DNA of 64,000 nt from JANPCX01 sp966211815 (GCA_966211815.1 CBIHOD010000012.1:9911-73910); one strand, 5' to 3'; numbered from the stretch's first letter, positions 8,703-18,079 are shown. Program-made: numbers and translations. The notes: a model not told the origin generated them from the letters alone.

Positions 8703-10754
8703 TCAATTCCTTTCGGGCCCGTCCGTCCTCCTGCGCGCGGAGCGCGCCAGGAAGCGACCGGGGTCGATCGCGTCGAGCAGGCTGGACTCCAGCGGCGCCG
8801 CCGAGCCGGTGATGCCGCTGGCCAGGGTCTCGGCGGCCAGCGGCGCCCAGGTAATGCCGCGAGAACCCAGCCCGGTGAACACATGCAGGCCGGGCCGGCG
8901 CGGCACCAGGCGCGCATGGGCAGGCTGGGCGGGCGAAGCGGCCCAGGCCGCCGTGTCGGGCACCTCGCCGACGATGGGCAACCTGTCCGGCGCGACGCAG
9001 CGCCATGCGGTGCGCCCCGTGGCCGCCGTGTCGCCGCACGATGCGGCGCTTTCATTGGACGGCTCGGGCCCGCCCAGCAGGAGCGCCAGTTGGGCCAGGT
9101 TGACGGCATGGTCTTCGGCCCGCACGCGCGGGTCGGTGTCGCCCGGCTGGCTGGTGGCCCCGAAGACCAGGTGGCCGTCCACCGGCGGCAGCAGATAGCC
9201 CGACCCCGCGACCGGCACGCTGGGCAGCACATCCAATCCTGGAATCTTCGATCCGCCCTGGCCGGCTCGAGGCCACGGCAGGCGGCTGATCTGGCCGCGC
9301 ACGTTCTCCACGCCCCATGGGGGCTCGCCGAGCAGGCGCAGCGCCTGGCCGGCGTTCGCCAGCACCAGCACCGGTGCCTGCGCGATCACCGCGCCGCGGG
9401 CGTCCAGCGCCGCCCAGCCGCCGGCCCCGGCGTCGATGGCGTGCACATCGGCGCCGCCGCGGAAGTCGGCTCCCGATTGCGCCAGCCAATGCCGGCACAG
9501 CCGCCCGGGCTGCACCCAGCCGCCGCGGGGATAGAACCAGGCCGGCGCGGGCAGGGGCAAACCGCACGATTGGCCCGCCTGGGCGGCGTCCAGGACCTGA
9601 ACGTAGTCGGCCGGCAGGCCGAGCCGGTCCAGCACGGCTTGCATCGCGGCCGGTGCGGTGCCGTCGGTCTGCAGTCGCAACAAGCCCGAGGCGTTTCCAC
9701 CGGGGCAGGCACCGGCGGGCGACGAATGGGCCCATTTGGCCAGGGCGTCCTGGATGACGGCGTGGGCGCGCAGCGACGCGGCCCGGTTGAAGCGCGCATG
9801 CAGGCCGTCGTGCCCATGCACCACGCCGTGGAAGAGCCCGGCGGGATTGCCCGAGGCTTCCTGCGCCGCTTCGCCGTGGCGGTCGACCACGGTGCTGCGC
9901 CAGCCCTGGCGGGCCAGGGCCCAGGCGGTGGCGCACCCCGCCAGGCCGGCGCCGACGATGAGCGCGTGGCCGGGCGCGGGGCGCTGCGCCGCCGCGCGCT
10001 GCCGCGGCGAAGGCCGGGGCGTGAATCTCGGCGCGTAGCGGGCCAGGGTGATGTCGCGCTTGCCGCCCTTGCCTTGAGCCAGCAGGGCTTCGAAGCCGGC
10101 GCTGCGCAAGCCGTCGCGGATGCCGTGCGCCGCCGACCAGGTGGCCACGGTGGCCCCCGGCGCGGCCAGGCGGGCGAAGGCTTTGTAGACGCGGTCCTGC
10201 CAGAGCGCCGGGTTCTTGGCGGGCGCGAAGCCGTCCAGATAGAAGGCGTCGACCCGGGCCGACAGCTCGGGCAGCCAGGCCAGCGCATCCCCCAGGCAAA
10301 GCAGCAGGCGTACGCGCCCGCCTTCGAAATCCAGCAGGTGCAGGTTCGGTGTCAGCGGCGGCCACTGCGCCAGCAGTTGGGCGGCGAGGTCGGGTACTGG
10401 GCTGCCCGCGTGCACGCGCCGCAGGTCGGCGGCCGCCAGCGGGTGTTTTTCAATCGAGATGAAGTCCAGGGCCGGTCGGGGCTCCGGGCTTTCGCGCCAT
10501 GCGCGCCAGGTGGCCAGGAAGTTGTTCCCCAGGCCGAAGCCGGTCTCCAGGATGCAAAAGCGCGGGGGCGGTGCGGCTTCCGGGGTGCCGCCCGTCCGCC
10601 AGCGGCCCGGCAGGCCGTTGCCCGCCAGGAAGACATGCTCGGCTTGCAGGAAGGCCCCGGCGTGTGGGTGGTAGATGTCGTCGTAGTCGGGCGACCGCGG
10701 CAGGCCTTGCGCGTCGAACTCGATGCGTGCCGGCTGGATGGGCTGGGTGTTCAT
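8703..10754 (-). CDS. mnmC: Bifunctional tRNA mnm5s2U biosynthesis protein MnmC
   Basis: A two-domain tRNA wobble-uridine enzyme of 683 aa. The N-terminal SAM methyltransferase part (about residues 1-230; ILETGFGLGNNFLATW, then YLDGFAPAKNPALW) matches MnmC2/MnmD. The C-terminal FAD part begins near residue 255 with the dinucleotide motif ALIVGAGLAGCATAWAL and includes GNPAGLFHG. Together they convert cmnm5s2U to nm5s2U and then to mnm5s2U at position 34 of several tRNAs. The start at 10754 (MNTQPIQPARIEFDAQG) fits the family. The reading frame is open well upstream but becomes non-homologous there. Confidence 0.93.
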   Translation of the reverse strand: MNTQPIQPARIEFDAQGLPRSPDYDDIYHPHAGAFLQAEHVFLAGNGLPGRWRTGGTPEAAPPPRFCILETGFGLGNNFLATWRAWRESPEPRPALDFISIEKHPLAAADLRRVHAGSPVPDLAAQLLAQWPPLTPNLHLLDFEGGRVRLLLCLGDALAWLPELSARVDAFYLDGFAPAKNPALWQDRVYKAFARLAAPGATVATWSAAHGIRDGLRSAGFEALLAQGKGGKRDITLARYAPRFTPRPSPRQRAAAQRPAPGHALIVGAGLAGCATAWALARQGWRSTVVDRHGEAAQEASGNPAGLFHGVVHGHDGLHARFNRAASLRAHAVIQDALAKWAHSSPAGACPGGNASGLLRLQTDGTAPAAMQAVLDRLGLPADYVQVLDAAQAGQSCGLPLPAPAWFYPRGGWVQPGRLCRHWLAQSGADFRGGADVHAIDAGAGGWAALDARGAVIAQAPVLVLANAGQALRLLGEPPWGVENVRGQISRLPWPRAGQGGSKIPGLDVLPSVPVAGSGYLLPPVDGHLVFGATSQPGDTDPRVRAEDHAVNLAQLALLLGGPEPSNESAASCGDTAATGRTAWRCVAPDRLPIVGEVPDTAAWAASPAQPAHARLVPRRPGLHVFTGLGSRGITWAPLAAETLASGITGSAAPLESSLLDAIDPGRFLARSARRRTDGPERN

Positions 10755-10794
10755 CGCGGCGTGTCGGGGAGGGGCGCGCAGGCGCCCGGGCATG

Positions 10795-10820
10795 AAAAAA
10801 GGGCACCGAAGTGCCCTTTC
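10795..10820 (-). terminator. Rho-independent terminator of efp
   Basis: GGGCAC and GTGCCC close on a 4-nt loop, flanked by an A-run and T-run. On the minus strand the hairpin is followed by six Ts, about 40 bp after the efp stop and before mnmC. Confidence 0.75.
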
Positions 10821-10858
10821 CGGGGATGCGGCGCCGGCGCGCCGCGCATCTGCGGGGC

Positions 10859-11413
10859 TCAGACGCGCTTGCGGTATTCGTGCGTGCGGGTGTCGATTTC
10901 GATCTTGTCGCCGGTTTCGACGAACAGCGGCACCGAGATCTCGAAGCCGGTCGCCAGCTTGGCGGGCTTCATCACCTTGCCCGAGGTGTCGCCCTTGACG
11001 GCCGGCTCGGTGTAGGTCACTTCGCGGACCAGGCTGGTGGGCAGTTCCACCGAAATGGCCTTGCCTTCGTAGAAGACCACTTCGACGGGCATGTTGTCTT
11101 CCAGGTACTGGATGGCGTCGCCCATGTTCTCGGCTTCGACTTCGAACTGGTTGTATTCGGCGTCCATGAAGGCGTACATCGGGTCGGCGAAGTAGGAGTA
11201 GGTGCACTCCTTCTTGTCCAGGATGATCTGGTCCATCTTGTCGTCGGCCTTGAAGACGACTTCGGTGCCCGAGTTGTTCAGCAAGCTCTTGAGCTTCATG
11301 CGGACGGTGGCCGCGTTGCGGCCGCCGCGGCTGTATTCGGTCTTCAGGACGACCATCGGGTCCTTGCCCTGCATGATGACGTTGCCGGCGCGAATTTCCT
11401 GTGCGATCTTCAT
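10859..11413 (-). CDS. efp: Elongation factor P (Arg32 type)
   Basis: EF-P binds the ribosome between the P and E sites and relieves stalling at polyproline. The 184-aa protein shows the KOW-like N-terminal domain and two OB domains. The modification loop is SRGGRNAATV with arginine at position 32, not lysine at 34. Arg32 EF-Ps are activated by rhamnosylation by EarP, and the earP gene lies 171 bp upstream on the same strand at 11585-12703, a matched pair. A terminator follows at 10795-10820. Confidence 0.96.
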   Translation of the reverse strand: MKIAQEIRAGNVIMQGKDPMVVLKTEYSRGGRNAATVRMKLKSLLNNSGTEVVFKADDKMDQIILDKKECTYSYFADPMYAFMDAEYNQFEVEAENMGDAIQYLEDNMPVEVVFYEGKAISVELPTSLVREVTYTEPAVKGDTSGKVMKPAKLATGFEISVPLFVETGDKIEIDTRTHEYRKRV

Positions 11414-11584
11414 AACGATTTCCGTGTGGATGGCATCGGGCGGGTGCTGGCATGCCGCCGTTGCCGGCGGCGGGCTGCGCGGGTGCCGCGTGGATGCGGG
11501 GAGGCTGCGGGGGAGGGCGCATGCCGCTGATCCTCCGGTTTCCTGACCCGGACCCCGATCGCAGCATGCGGAAAACCCGGAATT

Positions 11585-12703
11585 TTAGCGTTGTTCTGAA
11601 ACGAAGCGGATCAATTGCGTGGCCAGGTCGTCCTGGCCCGCCAACGCCTCCCCCCACCGCGCGCATTGCCCGGCCCAGGCGGCCGGCTCGGGCCAGCGGG
11701 GCGGTGGCGCGTCGCGCAAGCCCGCCCACCATTCGTGCCAGGCGGCCACCGGGCCGGTCAGCGCGGGGGCCGCCCCCGCGAGGAAACGTTCGAGGAAGGC
11801 CCGCAGTTTGGAGGCGTGGGCGCCGTCGTCCTGCGGATAGATCTGCCAGAGGAAAGGCGCCCCCGCCCACTGGGCGCGCACGAAGGAGTCTTCGCCGCGC
11901 ACCAGGTTCAGGTCGCACGACCACAGCAGGCGGTCGTACTCGGTCTGTTCCAGATAAGGCAGGGGATGGAAGCGCAGCCCCGGGTGGCGCGCGCCTTCGG
12001 CGGCCATGAATTCGGCCACCGCCCGGCCCGACGGCCCGGGCGCCGCGAGCAGGCAGGTGGGTTGGCCCGCCAGGCGACGAAGCAGCTCCGGGAAGCCGGG
12101 GTTGGCATAGGCGAAGACGCTGACCAGCCGCTCACCCGGCGTCCGCGGCCAGCCGCGCGCCGACAGCCATGCGCCGGGATCGAACGCCGCTCGGAGCCGC
12201 ATCAAGCCGGGCTCCCGCAGCAGGCCGCCGGTCGAGCCGGTGAAACCAGGGTAAAAGAAAAATTTGGCCAAGCCTTGCCCAGGGCCGGACAGTTGCGGCG
12301 ACGGCAGCCGGTGGCAGCGCTCGACATAGGCTTCGGCGCTGAGGTATTCGAGGTTGATCCAGCAAGGCGGGCTCCGGCGTGTGGCCATGCGGTGCAGGAA
12401 GCCGTCCGGCAGGTCGCAGCCGAAGGCCTCGACGACCACGCCGGCCGGCTCCGGCCAATCCACGGGCTCGCCCCGGGGCGGCCAAGGGTTCACCGTCACG
12501 CCCGGCGCGCCGCGCGGGGCCATCCAGGCCAGGGCCGCGGCGTCGTCCACCCAAAGCCGCACGGCGTGGCCGCGCGCCGCCAGGTCGGCGGCCAGCCGCC
12601 AGCAGACGCCGATGTCGCCGTGGTTGTCGATCACGCGGCAGAAGATGTCCCAGCTTGCGGCTTGGGAAGATGGGCGCAGGTCCGGCGGCGTCGACGTTCG
12701 CAT
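11585..12703 (-). CDS. earP: Protein-arginine rhamnosyltransferase EarP
   Basis: EarP transfers rhamnose from dTDP-rhamnose to Arg32 of EF-P. The 372-aa protein (start ATG 12703, MRTSTPPDLRP) carries IFCRVIDNHGDIGVCWRLA, where Asp26 and Asp30 match the essential Asp13/Asp17 of the Pseudomonas enzyme. It also carries LNLVRGEDSFVRAQWAG, where Glu271 matches Glu273. It is a GT-B fold family (formerly DUF2331). It is encoded directly upstream of efp. dTDP-rhamnose synthesis genes are not in the window. Divergent from uvrC, with 72 bp between starts. Confidence 0.94.
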   Translation of the reverse strand: MRTSTPPDLRPSSQAASWDIFCRVIDNHGDIGVCWRLAADLAARGHAVRLWVDDAAALAWMAPRGAPGVTVNPWPPRGEPVDWPEPAGVVVEAFGCDLPDGFLHRMATRRSPPCWINLEYLSAEAYVERCHRLPSPQLSGPGQGLAKFFFYPGFTGSTGGLLREPGLMRLRAAFDPGAWLSARGWPRTPGERLVSVFAYANPGFPELLRRLAGQPTCLLAAPGPSGRAVAEFMAAEGARHPGLRFHPLPYLEQTEYDRLLWSCDLNLVRGEDSFVRAQWAGAPFLWQIYPQDDGAHASKLRAFLERFLAGAAPALTGPVAAWHEWWAGLRDAPPPRWPEPAAWAGQCARWGEALAGQDDLATQLIRFVSEQR

Positions 12704-12775
12704 CGGCGGGATTATCCGAGTGCGGTCAGGCGCGGGTGCCCGGCAAGGGCGCCCGTGCGGCGGCAAAATGGCCGG

Positions 12776-14914
12776 ATGCCTTCGACGAACCCGAACGACG
12801 CGGCGGCCGGCGACAGCCCCGGCGGCGTCCCGCCTGCCAAGCCCGCCGAGGCTTCGCTTTCCGCTGAGCCCGCCTCCCGCGCCGCGCGGCCCGACCCGCG
12901 CCGCGAGCAGGTGCTGGCCGACGTGGCCGCGCTGCCCAGCCTGCCGGGCGTCTACCGCTATTTCGACGCGAACGACGCGCTGCTCTACGTCGGCAAGGCG
13001 CGCGACCTGAAGAAACGGGTGTCCAGCTATTTCCAGAAGAACCACGGCGGCACGCGCATCGGCCACATGGTGGGCAAGATCATGCGCCTGGAGACCACCG
13101 TGGTGCGCTCGGAGGCCGAGGCGCTGCTGCTGGAGAACAACCTGATCAAGGCCTTGCAGCCGCGCTACAACATCCTGTTCCGCGACGACAAGAGCTACCC
13201 CTACCTCAAGATCACCGGCGCGCGCGGCGGCGCGCAGAAGGCGCCGGCCCCGACCGGGGGAGGTCCGGCGTCGACCCCAGGCGCGGGCCCGGAGCCGGGC
13301 GCTTTCCCGCGCATGGTCTATTACCGCGGCGCCGTCGATTCCCGCCACCGCTATTTCGGCCCTTACCCGAGCGCCTGGGCGGTCAAGGAATCCATCCAGC
13401 TGCTGCAGAAGGTGTTCCGCTTGCGGGTGTGCGAAGACACGGTGTTCAGCAACCGCTCCCGGCCCTGCCTGCTCTACCAGATCAAGCGCTGCTCGGCGCC
13501 CTGCGTCGGCCACATCGGCGCGGGCGACTACGCCCAGGACGTGGCCAACGCGGCGCGCTTCCTGCAGGGCGAGCAGAACGAGGTCATGGAAGGACTGCAG
13601 GCGCAGATGATGGCCCACGCCGAAGCGCTGCGCTTCGAACAGGCGGCCGAGATCCGCAACCAGCTCGGCGCCTTGTCGAAGGTGCTGCACCAGCAGTCGG
13701 TGGAAGACAACTCCGGCCAGCGGGTGAAGGACGCCGACATCCTCGCCGTGAAGGTGCAGGGCGGCCGCGCCTGCGTCAACCTGGCCATGGTGCGCGGCGG
13801 CCGGCACCTCGGCGACCGGCCCTATTTCCCCGTTCACGTGGAAGACGCGGTGGAGGCCCCGGCCTTGTCCGCCGATGAGGCGGCCGAAGGGCACGCCGAC
13901 GCGAAGGCGGCGGCGCAGCCCGACCCCGACGCGCTGCCGCGCCAGGTGCTCGAGGCCTTCATGGCCCAGCATTACCTGGAAGGCGACGTGCCGCCGCTGC
14001 TGGTGCTCAGCCACGCCGTCGACAAGGCGCTGATCCAGGCGCTTTCGGAGCAGGCCGGCGCCAAGGTCACCGCGCAGCACCAGCCCCGCGACGCGCGCCG
14101 CGCCTGGCTCGACATGTGCATCCGCGGCGCCGAGCTGAAGCTGGCCCAGCTGCTGGCCGAGGAAGGCTCGCAGCAGGCGCGCACCCGCGCGCTCGCCCAG
14201 GCGTTGCAGCTGGAGGCCGACAAGCTGGAGCTGCTCCGCATCGAATGCTTCGACATCAGCCACACCGCGGGCGAGGCCACGCAGGCCAGCTGCGTGGTCT
14301 TCGAAGGCCACAAGATGCAAAGCGCCCAGTACCGCCGCTACAACATCGACGGCATCGAAGGCGGCGACGACTACGCCGCGATGCGCCAGGTGTTGACAAG
14401 GCGCTACGGAAAGCTGGCCGCCGCGCTGGCGGAAGCCGCCCCCGGGGCCGCCGCGGGCGGCGCCCGGCTGCCCGACCTGGTGCTGATCGACGGCGGGCGC
14501 GGCCAGGTGGGCGTGGCCCGCGAGGTCTTCGAGGAGCTGGGGCTGGACATCGGCCTGATCGTCGGCGTCGAGAAGGGCGAAGGCCGCAAGGTCGGCCTGG
14601 AAGAGCTGGTGTTCGCCGACGGCCGGCCCAAGGTGTCGCTCGGCCACGATTCGGCGGCGCTGATGCTGGTGGCGCAGATCCGCGACGAGGCGCACCGCTT
14701 CGCCATCACCGGCATGCGTGCCAGGCGCGCCAGCGTGCGCACCGGCGGCAGCCAGTTGGAAGAGATCGCCGGCGTCGGGCCGCGCAAGCGGGCGCGGCTG
14801 CTGCAGCGCTTCGGCGGCGTGCGCGGCGTGGCCAACGCCAGCGTCGAGGACCTGCAGACGGTGGAAGGAATATCCAAGACCCTGGCCCAGGAGATCTACC
14901 GTGCGCTTCATTGA
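12776..14914 (+). CDS. uvrC: Excinuclease ABC subunit C
   Basis: UvrC makes both incisions in nucleotide excision repair. ATG 12776 gives a 712-aa protein with a Pro/Ala-rich 40-residue N-terminal extension. The GIY-YIG domain follows (LPGVYRYF...LLYVGKA), then the Cys-rich/UvrB-binding UVR region (HAEALRFEQAAEIRNQ), the RNase H-like nuclease domain (ECFDISH, DLVLIDGGRGQ) and C-terminal HhH repeats (IAGVGPRKRARLLQRFGG). A low-complexity insert (about residues 154-173) interrupts the domain after DDKSYPYLKITG. The last 14 bases overlap the next gene. Confidence 0.96.
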   Translation: MPSTNPNDAAAGDSPGGVPPAKPAEASLSAEPASRAARPDPRREQVLADVAALPSLPGVYRYFDANDALLYVGKARDLKKRVSSYFQKNHGGTRIGHMVGKIMRLETTVVRSEAEALLLENNLIKALQPRYNILFRDDKSYPYLKITGARGGAQKAPAPTGGGPASTPGAGPEPGAFPRMVYYRGAVDSRHRYFGPYPSAWAVKESIQLLQKVFRLRVCEDTVFSNRSRPCLLYQIKRCSAPCVGHIGAGDYAQDVANAARFLQGEQNEVMEGLQAQMMAHAEALRFEQAAEIRNQLGALSKVLHQQSVEDNSGQRVKDADILAVKVQGGRACVNLAMVRGGRHLGDRPYFPVHVEDAVEAPALSADEAAEGHADAKAAAQPDPDALPRQVLEAFMAQHYLEGDVPPLLVLSHAVDKALIQALSEQAGAKVTAQHQPRDARRAWLDMCIRGAELKLAQLLAEEGSQQARTRALAQALQLEADKLELLRIECFDISHTAGEATQASCVVFEGHKMQSAQYRRYNIDGIEGGDDYAAMRQVLTRRYGKLAAALAEAAPGAAAGGARLPDLVLIDGGRGQVGVAREVFEELGLDIGLIVGVEKGEGRKVGLEELVFADGRPKVSLGHDSAALMLVAQIRDEAHRFAITGMRARRASVRTGGSQLEEIAGVGPRKRARLLQRFGGVRGVANASVEDLQTVEGISKTLAQEIYRALH

Positions 14915-15416
14915 GAAACTCAGCCACTACGCCGCCCGGGCCATGGCCCTGCTGCTGGCCGCTTGTTCGACCCCGGTGCCTCAGCGCCAACCCGACCCGT
15001 TGCCCGGCGTCGACCCGTTCCCGCAGCCGTCATCGCTGCCCGGCGCCTCGCCGGCGGCCGCGGCCGAAGTGCGCCTGGAGCCCGCGAGGGCCGCTCGCAA
15101 CTGGCCCGAGTTCAGGGTGCAGGCCGCACGGCGGATGGTCGCGGCCAACCCCAGCCTCACCTACACCGGCGAGCCCCCCGACCCGCTGTTGGCCATCCCC
15201 GTCCTGACGATCGAGCTCAACGCCGACGGCAGCGTGCGCCGCATCGAGGTGATGCGACACCCCAGGCAGGCGCGGGACACCACCCAGATCGCCATGGACG
15301 CGGTGCGCCGCGCCGCGCCGTTCGGCGATGTCAGCCGCCTGCCCAAGCCCTGGCGCTTCAACGAAACCTTCCTCTTCGACGACGACCGCCGATTCAAGCC
15401 CCGCAGCCTGGATTGA
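14901..15416 (+). CDS. Small lipoprotein, TonB-C-terminus-like
   Basis: A predicted outer-membrane lipoprotein. GTG 14901, inside the end of uvrC, gives MRFIEKLSHYAARAMALLLAAC, a proper signal with lipobox LLAAC (Cys22). The later ATG at 14943 would leave too short a signal. After a proline-rich linker the C-terminal half (about residues 85-170; IPVLTIELNADGSVRRIEV, then DAVRRAAPFGDVSRLP) resembles the beta-sheet domain of TonB C-terminal/TolA-like proteins. Function unknown. The overlap suggests translational coupling to uvrC. Confidence 0.75.
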   Translation: MRFIEKLSHYAARAMALLLAACSTPVPQRQPDPLPGVDPFPQPSSLPGASPAAAAEVRLEPARAARNWPEFRVQAARRMVAANPSLTYTGEPPDPLLAIPVLTIELNADGSVRRIEVMRHPRQARDTTQIAMDAVRRAAPFGDVSRLPKPWRFNETFLFDDDRRFKPRSLD

Positions 15417-15462
15417 CGGGGTTCCGCGAGCCGGCCAAGGGATTTGTCGGCACAATCCGCGG

Positions 15463-16029
15463 ATGTTCTTCAATCTGCCAACCCTCCTGACCTGGGCGCG
15501 CATCGTCGCCATCCCGCTGGTCGTCGGCGTCTTCTACCTGCGGATGGACGCCGGCATGCAGAACCTGCTGGCCACCGTGCTTTTCGTCGTGGTCGCGCTG
15601 ACCGACTGGGCCGACGGCTACCTGGCGCGGCGTTTGAACATGACGTCGTCCTTCGGTGCCTTCCTCGACCCGGTGGCAGACAAATTCCTCGTCTGCGCCG
15701 CGCTGCTCGTGCTCGTGCACCTGAACCGGCTGCACGCGCTGGTGGCGCTGGTGATCATCGGCCGCGAGATCGCGATCTCGGCGCTGCGCGAATGGATGGC
15801 TCAGATCGGCGCCTCCCGCAGCGTCGCCGTCCACATGCTGGGCAAGGTCAAGACGACGGTGCAGATGGTCGCCATCCCCTTCCTGCTGTTCGACGGCCGC
15901 TTGTTCGGCGTGGTCGACACGCGCGCCTGGGGCACGGTGCTGATCTACGCGTCGGCCGTGCTCACCATCTGGTCCATGGTCTATTACCTTCAGAAGGCGC
16001 TGCCCGAGATCCGCGCCAAGGCGAAGTGA
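15463..16029 (+). CDS. pgsA: CDP-diacylglycerol--glycerol-3-phosphate 3-phosphatidyltransferase
   Basis: It makes phosphatidylglycerol phosphate in the inner membrane, the committed step to phosphatidylglycerol and cardiolipin. The 188-aa polytopic protein has the complete CDP-alcohol phosphotransferase signature DG(x)2AR(x)8G(x)3D(x)3D as DGYLARRLNMTSSFGAFLDP followed by VAD. The start at 15463 gives MFFNLPTLLTWARIVAIPLVV, normal for PgsA. It lies downstream of uvrC, a common neighbourhood. Confidence 0.94.
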   Translation: MFFNLPTLLTWARIVAIPLVVGVFYLRMDAGMQNLLATVLFVVVALTDWADGYLARRLNMTSSFGAFLDPVADKFLVCAALLVLVHLNRLHALVALVIIGREIAISALREWMAQIGASRSVAVHMLGKVKTTVQMVAIPFLLFDGRLFGVVDTRAWGTVLIYASAVLTIWSMVYYLQKALPEIRAKAK

Positions 16030-16101
16030 CCCGGCCGCCGCCCGATTGAACCGCCGGCCGTCCCCCCCCCCGCACGGGCGACGGCAAGGCCCATCCACCG
16101 C

Positions 16102-17007
16102 ATGACCGCAGCTCCCCGATCCCGCCCCAACGATGTGTGGCTGCGCGCCATGCCGGCGGTGTTCGTGCTGATCTGGAGCACCGGCTTCATCGTCGCGCGC
16201 TTCGGCATGCCCCACGCGCCGCCGGGCAAGTTCCTCGCCATCCGCTACGCCTTGTCGGCGGCCTGCTTCTGCCTTTGGATCGCCGCCGCGCGCGTGCCAT
16301 GGCCGCGCGGCCGTTCGCAATGGTTCCACCTGGCCGTGAGCGGCGTGCTGATGCATGCGGGCTACCTCGGCGGCGTCTGGGGCGCGGTCAAGGCCGGCAT
16401 CGGCGCGGGCACCATCGCCCTGCTCGTGGGCCTGCAGCCGGTGCTGACGGCGCTTTGGCTGAGTTCGCATCCCGCAGAGCGGCGCGAGGGCGCGGTGTCG
16501 GCGCGCCAGTGGGCGGGCCTGGCGCTCGGCCTGCTGGGCTTGGCCCTGGTGGTGTGGCGCAAGCTCGGCGCCGGCGAGATCACCGCCTGGAACCTGCTGC
16601 TGGCGGCCGGGGCATTGCTCAGCATCACGGTCGGCACGCTCTACCAGAAGCGCCATGTCCAGCCTTGCGACGTGCGCAGCGCCAACGCGGTGCAGTTGCT
16701 GGCGGCGCTGGCGGTGAGCCTGCCCTGGGCTTTGGCGGAGGCCGAGCCGGTGCGTCCGCACGCCGAGTTCATCGGCGCCATGGCGTGGTCGGTGCTGGTG
16801 TTGACGCTGGGCGGCAGCTCGCTGCTCTACCTGCTGATCCAGCAGGGCGCGGCCACGCGCGTGACCAGCCTGCTCTACCTGGTGCCGCCGACCACCGCGC
16901 TGATGGCCTGGGCCATCTTCAAGGAGTCGTTCACGCCGCTCATGGGCCTGGGCATGGCGTTGACGGTGCTGGGTGTGGCGTTGGTGGTCCGCTCGCCGCA
17001 GCGGTAA
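16102..17007 (+). CDS. EamA/DMT-superfamily transporter
   Basis: A 301-aa inner-membrane protein with about ten hydrophobic segments arranged as two EamA repeats (about 15-150 and 165-297). Features such as VLIWSTGFIVARFGMPHAPP and LVGLQPVLTALW are typical of drug/metabolite exporters. Such proteins export amino acids or metabolites, but the substrate cannot be read from sequence. It is convergent with the LysR gene at 17020, 12 bp away. Confidence 0.85.
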   Translation: MTAAPRSRPNDVWLRAMPAVFVLIWSTGFIVARFGMPHAPPGKFLAIRYALSAACFCLWIAAARVPWPRGRSQWFHLAVSGVLMHAGYLGGVWGAVKAGIGAGTIALLVGLQPVLTALWLSSHPAERREGAVSARQWAGLALGLLGLALVVWRKLGAGEITAWNLLLAAGALLSITVGTLYQKRHVQPCDVRSANAVQLLAALAVSLPWALAEAEPVRPHAEFIGAMAWSVLVLTLGGSSLLYLLIQQGAATRVTSLLYLVPPTTALMAWAIFKESFTPLMGLGMALTVLGVALVVRSPQR

Positions 17008-17019
17008 GGCCCGCCGGGC

Positions 17020-18009
17020 TCAAGCGGCGGGCTTGTTCCAAGCCGCCTTGCCCAGGGCCGCCGACAGGTGACCCTGCAGCAATTGCAGGCGCCGCGGCAG
17101 CGGCGAATCGGCGGGGCGCGGCGGCAGCACCCACTGCACGTCGGCGTCGCGCACGCCCCAGCCCGGCAGCACCTGGACCAGCTCGCCGCGGCGCAGCGCG
17201 CCGTGCACGTCCCACATCGAACGCAGCATGATCCCGTGGCCCGACAGCGCCCAGTCGCGCACCACCTCGCCGCTGTTGCTCGACAGCGGCCCGGCGACCC
17301 GGACCGACACCTGCCACGCGCCGGCCGGCGGCTTCCTCCCCGGCGTTCCCAGGCGCTGGAGCTGCCACAGGGCGGGCGGCTGGTCCGCCTCGCGCACGGT
17401 CAGGCAGGCGTGCCGGGCCAGATCCTGCGGGCTGACCGGCCGGCCCGCGCGCTTCAGGTAAGACGGCGCGGCCACCAGCACCCGGTGGTTGCGCGCGAGC
17501 GCCTGCACCCTCAGGTCGGACTGCCGCGGGCTCCATAACCAGACAGCGGCGTCCAGGCCGTCGGACGCCAGGTCCGGCAGGCGGTCCACCAGCTGCAGTT
17601 GCACCTGGATGAGCGGGTGCTCCGACTGGAAGCCGGCCAGCAGCGGCGCCAGCACGTGCCGCCCGAAGCCGAAGCTGCAAGCCAGCCGGATCCGGCCGCG
17701 CAGGCCACTGTGGCGGTCCAGCATGCGGTCGGCCAGACCGTCGAAAGCGGCCAGCACCTCGCGCGCGTTCTGCACGAAGGCTTCGCCGTCGCCGCTGACC
17801 CGCAGGCGGCGGGTGCTGCGGTGGAAGAGCTGGAAGCCCAGCCGCGCCTCCAGGGCCGCCAGCTTCTTCGACACCGCCGGAGGTTCCAGCGCCAGCACCC
17901 GGGCCGCGCCGTTGAGGCTGCCGGCCTCCAAGACCGCCACCGCCAGCCGCAGGTCGGCGCGCTCCAGGGAGTCGAGGTCGCGGGGAAGGTCGCGTTGCTT
18001 GTCTTTCAT
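17020..18009 (-). CDS. LysR-family regulator (DmlR-like position) of the dehalogenase/dehydrogenase pair
   Basis: A LysR-type regulator of 329 aa with an N-terminal helix-turn-helix (about residues 18-75; AVLEAGSLNGAARVLALEPPAVSKKL) and an effector domain rich in substrate-pocket-like segments. It starts 70 bp from, and divergent to, the hydrolase gene at 18080. In E. coli the LysR protein DmlR activates a D-malate dehydrogenase gene divergently, so a similar role for the operon 18080-20088 is a reasonable inference. The effector is unknown. Confidence 0.87.
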   Translation of the reverse strand: MKDKQRDLPRDLDSLERADLRLAVAVLEAGSLNGAARVLALEPPAVSKKLAALEARLGFQLFHRSTRRLRVSGDGEAFVQNAREVLAAFDGLADRMLDRHSGLRGRIRLACSFGFGRHVLAPLLAGFQSEHPLIQVQLQLVDRLPDLASDGLDAAVWLWSPRQSDLRVQALARNHRVLVAAPSYLKRAGRPVSPQDLARHACLTVREADQPPALWQLQRLGTPGRKPPAGAWQVSVRVAGPLSSNSGEVVRDWALSGHGIMLRSMWDVHGALRRGELVQVLPGWGVRDADVQWVLPPRPADSPLPRRLQLLQGHLSAALGKAAWNKPAA

Positions 18010-18079
18010 TCCAGTCTGGAACTTCTGAAGTGGCCCATTGTTTCTTGATGGATCTTAGTCGCAGGTCGAGAATCCGCCC

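Noticed and set aside
8883..11015. Long plus-strand frame opposite mnmC
   Set aside because: MnmC is clearly encoded on the minus strand with both domains; the plus frame is GC shadow.
11585..14911. Very long minus-strand frame spanning earP and the uvrC region
   Set aside because: Only the part from 11585 to 12703 is EarP; the rest is opposite uvrC and reads as His/Ala/Gly-rich non-homologous sequence.
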